A DNA stretch of 64,000 nucleotides from JAEMQF01 sp963850525 (GTDB lineage: Bacteria > Pseudomonadota > Gammaproteobacteria > Burkholderiales > Burkholderiaceae_C), in NCBI GenBank assembly GCA_963850525.1, contig CAWKLQ010000008.1, forward strand, positions 1,785,900 to 1,849,899. Direction: 5' to 3'. This document shows positions 60,479 through 64,000 of this stretch, one piece after another. Under the pieces are notes generated by a model, which was given only the letters and a program-made list of their open reading frames with translations, was not told where the DNA came from and searched no databases. A program made the position numbers and the translations under genes. Within the stretch, counting starts at the first letter, position 1. Every line of letters starts with the position of its first letter.

Positions 60479-61740
60479 ATGAAAATCACCAAGATCGAAA
60501 CGATCCATCTCGGCGACTACCCGCACATCCTCTTCGTCGCGGTCCACACCGACGAAGGGCTGGTCGGCTACGGCGACACCTTCTACATGCCCGACGCCGT
60601 GCGCGGCTACATCCACCAGTTCGCCGCGCCGATGCTGCTCGGCCACGACCCGCTGGCGATCGAGCTGCACTGGCGGCGGCTCTACGAGGTCATCGCCCAC
60701 ATCGTCGGCAAGGGCGCCGAGATGCGCGGCCTCTCGGCGATCGACGTGCGCCCTCTGGGACATCCTCGGTCAGGCCGCCGGGATGCCGATCTGGCAACTG
60801 CTCGGCGGTGCCGCGCGCGACCGCATCAAGACCTACAACACCTGCGGCGGCCCGACCTACGGCCGCGCCACGCGCGACGGCACCGGCTACGGCACCGACC
60901 GCGACACGCGGCAAGTACGAGGACCTGATCGCCTTCATGACCCGCGCCGGCGAACTGGCGCTCGATCTGCTCAGCGAGGGCATCACCGGCATGAAGATCT
61001 GGCCGTTCGACTACGTCGCCCACACGCCCGGCCGCTGGGACGACTGGCGCACGCTTCCAGGGCGCGTTCGACCCGACTCTGCGAACCTTCGGCGGGCAGC
61101 GACATCGACCGCCGCGGACCTCAACCGGGCGCTCGAACCGTTCCGCAAGATTCGCGCGGCCGTCGGCGACCAGATGGAGATCATGGTCGAGGGCCACGGC
61201 TTCTGGTCGCTGCCCGCCGCGAAGAAGATCGCCCGCGCCGTCGAGGAGTTCCAGCCCTACTGGCTCGAAGACCTGATGCGCGCCGACGACATCGAGGCGC
61301 TCGCCGAACTCGGCCGCAGCACGACCACGCCCGATCCTCGCCAGCGAATACCTGACGACGCGCTACGAGTACAAGCCGGTGCTGGAAGCAGCGCGCCGCC
61401 GACATCATCATGATCGACCCGACCTGGGCGGGCGGCATCACCGAGAGCAAGAAGATCGCGCACCATGGCCGAGGCCTACAAGCGCCCGGTCGCGATGCAC
61501 GACTGCACCGGCCCGTTCACGCTCTACGCCGGGGTCCACCTGGCGATCAACGCCACCAACGCCATCTACCAGGAGTCGGTGCGCTCCTACCTCCGCATCA
61601 CCTACCCCGAGATGGTCACCGACATCGTCACCGTCGAGCAGGGCCACATCCTCGCCCCCACCACGCCCGGCCTCGGCACCACGCTGCTGCCGGACGTGCG
61701 GAAACGGCCGGATGTAACGATTGTCGAATCCACGCGCTGA
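60479..61740 (+). pseudogene. Mandelate racemase/enolase-superfamily gene with many frameshifts
   Basis: Starts cleanly: MKITKIETIHLGDYPHILFV, GYGDTFYMPDAVRGYIHQFA. From ~60,750 the frame jumps repeatedly (near 60,752, 60,905, 61,050, 61,090, 61,330, 61,390 and 61,465). The pieces AAGMPIWQLLGGAARDRIKT, VEEFQPYWLED, ESKKIAHHGRGLQ/AEAYKRPVAMHDCTGPFTLY and VTIVESTR together make a full ~400-residue enzyme. Either sequencing errors or decay. Confidence 0.8.
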
Positions 61741-61742
61741 TC

Positions 61743-61788
61743 GAGAATGTGGCGGGCCAGCTTGCTCAAGCTGGCCCGCCACATTCTC
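61743..61788. terminator. Perfect 22-bp hairpin between convergent genes
   Basis: Arms of 22 bp (core GTGGCGGGCCAGCTTG and its complement) around a CT loop, lying between the ends of the racemase-like gene and the sigma-factor gene. Suits a bidirectional terminator; the lack of T-runs and the very small loop are odd. Confidence 0.65.
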
Positions 61789-61809
61789 AATCAAACGGCA
61801 CAAGCCCGC

Positions 61810-62262
61810 TCAGTGTGTTCGGCAGAGCTGATCCAACAAGCGCCCTTCGACGGCCGCGTGTAGCTCGGCTGCCTCACCTTGACGCAGGTAGGCCGTCAAT
61901 GGCTCGCGCAGCGCCTGATGCGCGCGGTGCAGCCGCACCTTCAGCGCCGACTCGCCGATCCCAAGGGCTTCCGCCGCTTCCCGCGTGCTTAATCCTTCGA
62001 TATCGCGCAGCACAATCGCCGTCCGCAACGTCGCGGGCAGTGCCAACAACGCCCGTTCCAGGTTGTCGCGCAACTCCGCCGATAGCACCTCGTCGATCGG
62101 CGCGGGTGCCGCGTCGGTTAAGTGCTCGGCGAGACTCGGCGCGTCGTCGGACCGTGCCTCGTCGAGGCGCACCTGGGCCAGCCCCTTGCGGCGCAGGCGC
62201 ATCAGCGCGGTGTTCAGCACAATTCGGTGCAGCCAGGTACCCAGCCCGCTACGCCCCTCGAA
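61810..62262 (-). pseudogene. ECF sigma factor, N-terminally truncated
   Basis: Reads FEGRSGLGTWLHRIVLNTAL (end of region 2), then region 4 LPATLRTAIVLRDIEGLSTR, EAAEALGIGESALKVRLHRA. Region 2.1-2.3 is missing: at ~62,265 the sequence becomes the 3' end of a glnK gene on the same strand. A GTG within the frame at 62,220 would give a region-4-only ORF. Confidence 0.8.
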
Positions 62263-62611
62263 CTCGGTTCGGAGTCACCGCGGCCTCGTCGCGCTCTCCG
62301 GTGCGGATGCGGTGAACCTGCTCGACGGGCAGGACGAAGATCTTGCCGTCGCCGACCTCGCCGGTGCGGGCGGCCGCGAGGATCGCCTGGACGGTGACGT
62401 CGACGAAGGGGTCGGAGACGCCGATCTCGAGCCGCACCTTCTCGACCAGCCCCATCTTCACCGTCGTGCCGCGGTAGGTCTCGACCGCTCCCGGTCTCGC
62501 CGCCGTGGCCCTGACGCGCGAGACGGTGAGGCCCCGGACCTCGGCGCGGAAGAGCGCCTCGAGCACGTCGTTGAGCTTCTCCGGGCGGATGATCGCGATG
62601 ATCAGTTTCAT
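62249..62611 (-). CDS. glnK: PII signal protein (GlnK/GlnB), 3' end fused
   Basis: A 120-residue PII protein: MKLIIAIIRPEKLNDVLEAL, T-loop ETYRGTTVKMG, KVRLEIGVSDPFVDVTVQAI and VHRIRTGERDEAAVTP. The usual uridylylation Tyr51 is not in the T-loop, as in PII of Actinobacteria/others. The last ~6 residues after VTP come from the joined sigma gene. Partner of amt upstream. Confidence 0.85.
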   Translation of the reverse strand: MKLIIAIIRPEKLNDVLEALFRAEVRGLTVSRVRATAARPGAVETYRGTTVKMGLVEKVRLEIGVSDPFVDVTVQAILAAARTGEVGDGKIFVLPVEQVHRIRTGERDEAAVTPNRVRGA

Positions 62612-62629
62612 GGGTCGGGCTCCTGGGCT

Positions 62630-63986
62630 CAGCGGGCCGCGGGCTGGGGCGCCGCGGGGGCGACCGCCGGCGTCGCCGGGTCGTCGTGGGGAGGACCAGG
62701 ATCGCGCCCTCGCCGCTGCCGTAGGCCTCCTCGCCGTGCTAGGTCGACGTCCAGGCCGCGCCCCTCGGCGCGGCGTCGGCGCGCGAGCGGCATCGACCAG
62801 CGCCGAGCAGCTTGAGCATGCACGAGGTCATGACGCCGGCGTAGACCAGCGACGCGCCGACGCCGAGCGCCTGCAGGCCGAGCTGGCCGGCGTTGCCCTC
62901 GAGCAGGCCGTCGTGCCGCCCCAGCCGGCGCGGCGAAGACGCCGGTCAGGAGCGCGCCGGTCAGGCCGCCGAGGCCGTGGGCGGCGACCACGTCGAGCGA
63001 GTCGTCGAGGCGGGTGCGCGAGCGGCAGAGGATGCCGAAGTAGCTCGGCAGCGCGGCGATCGCGCCCGAGCAGCGAGGGCGCCGAGCGGGCTGACGAAGC
63101 CGGCCGCCGGGGTGATGGCGACCAGGCCGACCACGATGCCGGTGGCGGCGCCGACCGCGGTGACCTGGCCGGTGCGCGACGAGTCGAGCAGCATCCAGAC
63201 GCGCGAGCGTCGCCATCGGGGCCAGCAGGGTGTTGACGAAGGCGAGCGCCGCCGAGGCCGTTGGCGGCGAGGGCGCTGCCGGCGTTGAAGCCGAACCAGC
63301 CGAACCAGAGCAGGCCGGCGCCGAGCAGCACGAAGGGCACGTTGTGCGGCAGGAGCGCCTGGCGGCCGTAGTCCGTCGCGGCCGCCGAGCACGAGCGCCG
63401 CCGACCAGCGCCGCGACGCCGGCGTTGACGTGCACCACCGTGCCGCCGGCGAAGTCGAGCGCGCCGAGCTTGCCGCAGCCAGCCGCCGCCCCAGACCCAG
63501 TGGGCGACCGGCGCGTAGACGACCAGCGTCCAGAGCGCGATGAAGGCGACGTAGGGGCCGAAGCGCATCCGCTCGACGACGGCGCCGGAGATCAGCGCCG
63601 CGGTGATGATCGCGAAGGTCGCCCTGGTAGGCCATGAAGAGCAGGTGCGGGATCGTGCCCTTGGCCTCGACGCCGACGCCGGCGAGGAGCGCGTGGCCGA
63701 GGCCGCCGAGCCAGGCGGTCGCCCTCGCGCGAAGGCGAGGCTGTAGCCGACGAGCGCCCAGGCGAGCCGACGACGCCCGAGCGCGACGAAGCTCATCATC
63801 ATGGTGTTGAGCGCGTTCTTGGAGCGCACCAGCCCGCCGTAGAAGAAGGCGAGCGCCGGGGGTCATGAGCAGCACCAGGGCGGTGGCGACCAGCATCCAG
63901 GCGGTGTCGGCCGGGACGATGGCCGGCAGCGCATCCTGCAGCAGGGGGAGCAAGGCGGGAGTCGTCGCCGGGGGGTCAGTCCTCAC
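62630..63986 (-). pseudogene. amt: Second ammonium transporter, heavily frameshifted
   Basis: Minus strand, pieces in all three frames: MRTDPPATTPALLPLLQDAL, VRSKNALNTMMMSFVALG-type start, AIITAALISGAVVERMRFGP, ALLPHNVPFVLLGAGLLWFG, VWMLLDSSRTGQVTAVGAAT and SYFGILCRSRTRLDDSLDVV. Together these span a complete Amt, broken by both inserted and missing G/C bases roughly every 50-100 bp. Directly ahead of glnK, the standard amt-glnK pair. Confidence 0.85.
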
Positions 63987-64000
63987 AGGAATGGCGTCAG

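Noticed and set aside
60808..61413. ORFs of 190-200 codons in the racemase region
   Set aside because: They are pieces of one frameshifted gene read in mixed frames.

Overview
The window reads as a GC-rich betaproteobacterial chromosome segment, most like the Rubrivivax/Leptothrix group of Burkholderiales. The evidence is a beta-type MraZ, a type A RNase P RNA, a Bug-family solute-binding protein, an exosortase B/PEP-CTERM system and a beta-style fatty-acid-oxidation block. The last ~4.6 kb (from about 59.43 kb) looks like different DNA: gene style changes abruptly, two of its genes are full of single-base frameshifts, and its genes join each other mid-sequence. It may be a chimeric assembly tail or foreign DNA.

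Left part (1-31 kb): ordinary housekeeping. It holds mraZ with its operator box, a NnrU-family protein, amt, a secreted alpha-carbonic anhydrase, rnpB and cysK. Then come a translationally coupled pyrC-NYN-DUF3025 operon, an Atm1-like ABC exporter and a YciA-like thioesterase. The block at 11.4-19.7 kb is a beta-oxidation operon (TetR regulator, acyl-CoA dehydrogenase, DUF2147, FadB-like fusion, thiolase, enoyl-CoA hydratase, SDR). It is followed by an HNH nuclease, a glycine-zipper lipoprotein, a Bug protein, a PLP aminotransferase, a giant FAD/Fe-S oxidase with a REP palindrome inside its reading frame, two Uma2 genes (one broken), and gmd-fcl for GDP-L-fucose. REP-like palindromes with core CCGGC-N4/5-GCCGG are scattered through this part.

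Middle part (31-46 kb): three PEP-CTERM proteins, one of them a trypsin-like protease, lie next to a very unusual mosaic. From 34 to 46 kb there are at least eight type II or type VII toxin-antitoxin modules, many fragments of further ones, and six copies of the exosortase B leader plus 5' coding region. Only the last copy (44,740-45,618) is a complete gene. It is coupled to epsI and sits directly behind an intact MntA-HepT pair. The five other copies stop at, or are deleted around, different points and are each followed by different toxin-antitoxin material.

Right part (46-59.4 kb): a second, broken exosortase-EpsI locus has been overrun by an IS91-type transposase remnant and two other protein fragments. 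It leads into a compact exopolysaccharide operon with stop/start overlaps: flippase, pyruvyl transferase, GT2, secreted GH99-like protein, Wzy-like polymerase, GT4 and GT2. A decayed 2OG-Fe(II) oxygenase and the C-terminal half of an EpsG-type tyrosine kinase close the betaproteobacterial portion. Together with gmd-fcl this suggests a fucose-containing, pyruvylated exopolysaccharide made beside an exosortase-dependent protein-anchoring system.

Tail (59.4-64 kb): an Rpn-family nuclease, a frameshifted mandelate-racemase/enolase-superfamily gene, a perfect 22-bp hairpin, a truncated ECF sigma factor fused head-on to the end of a GlnK gene, and a heavily frameshifted Amt.
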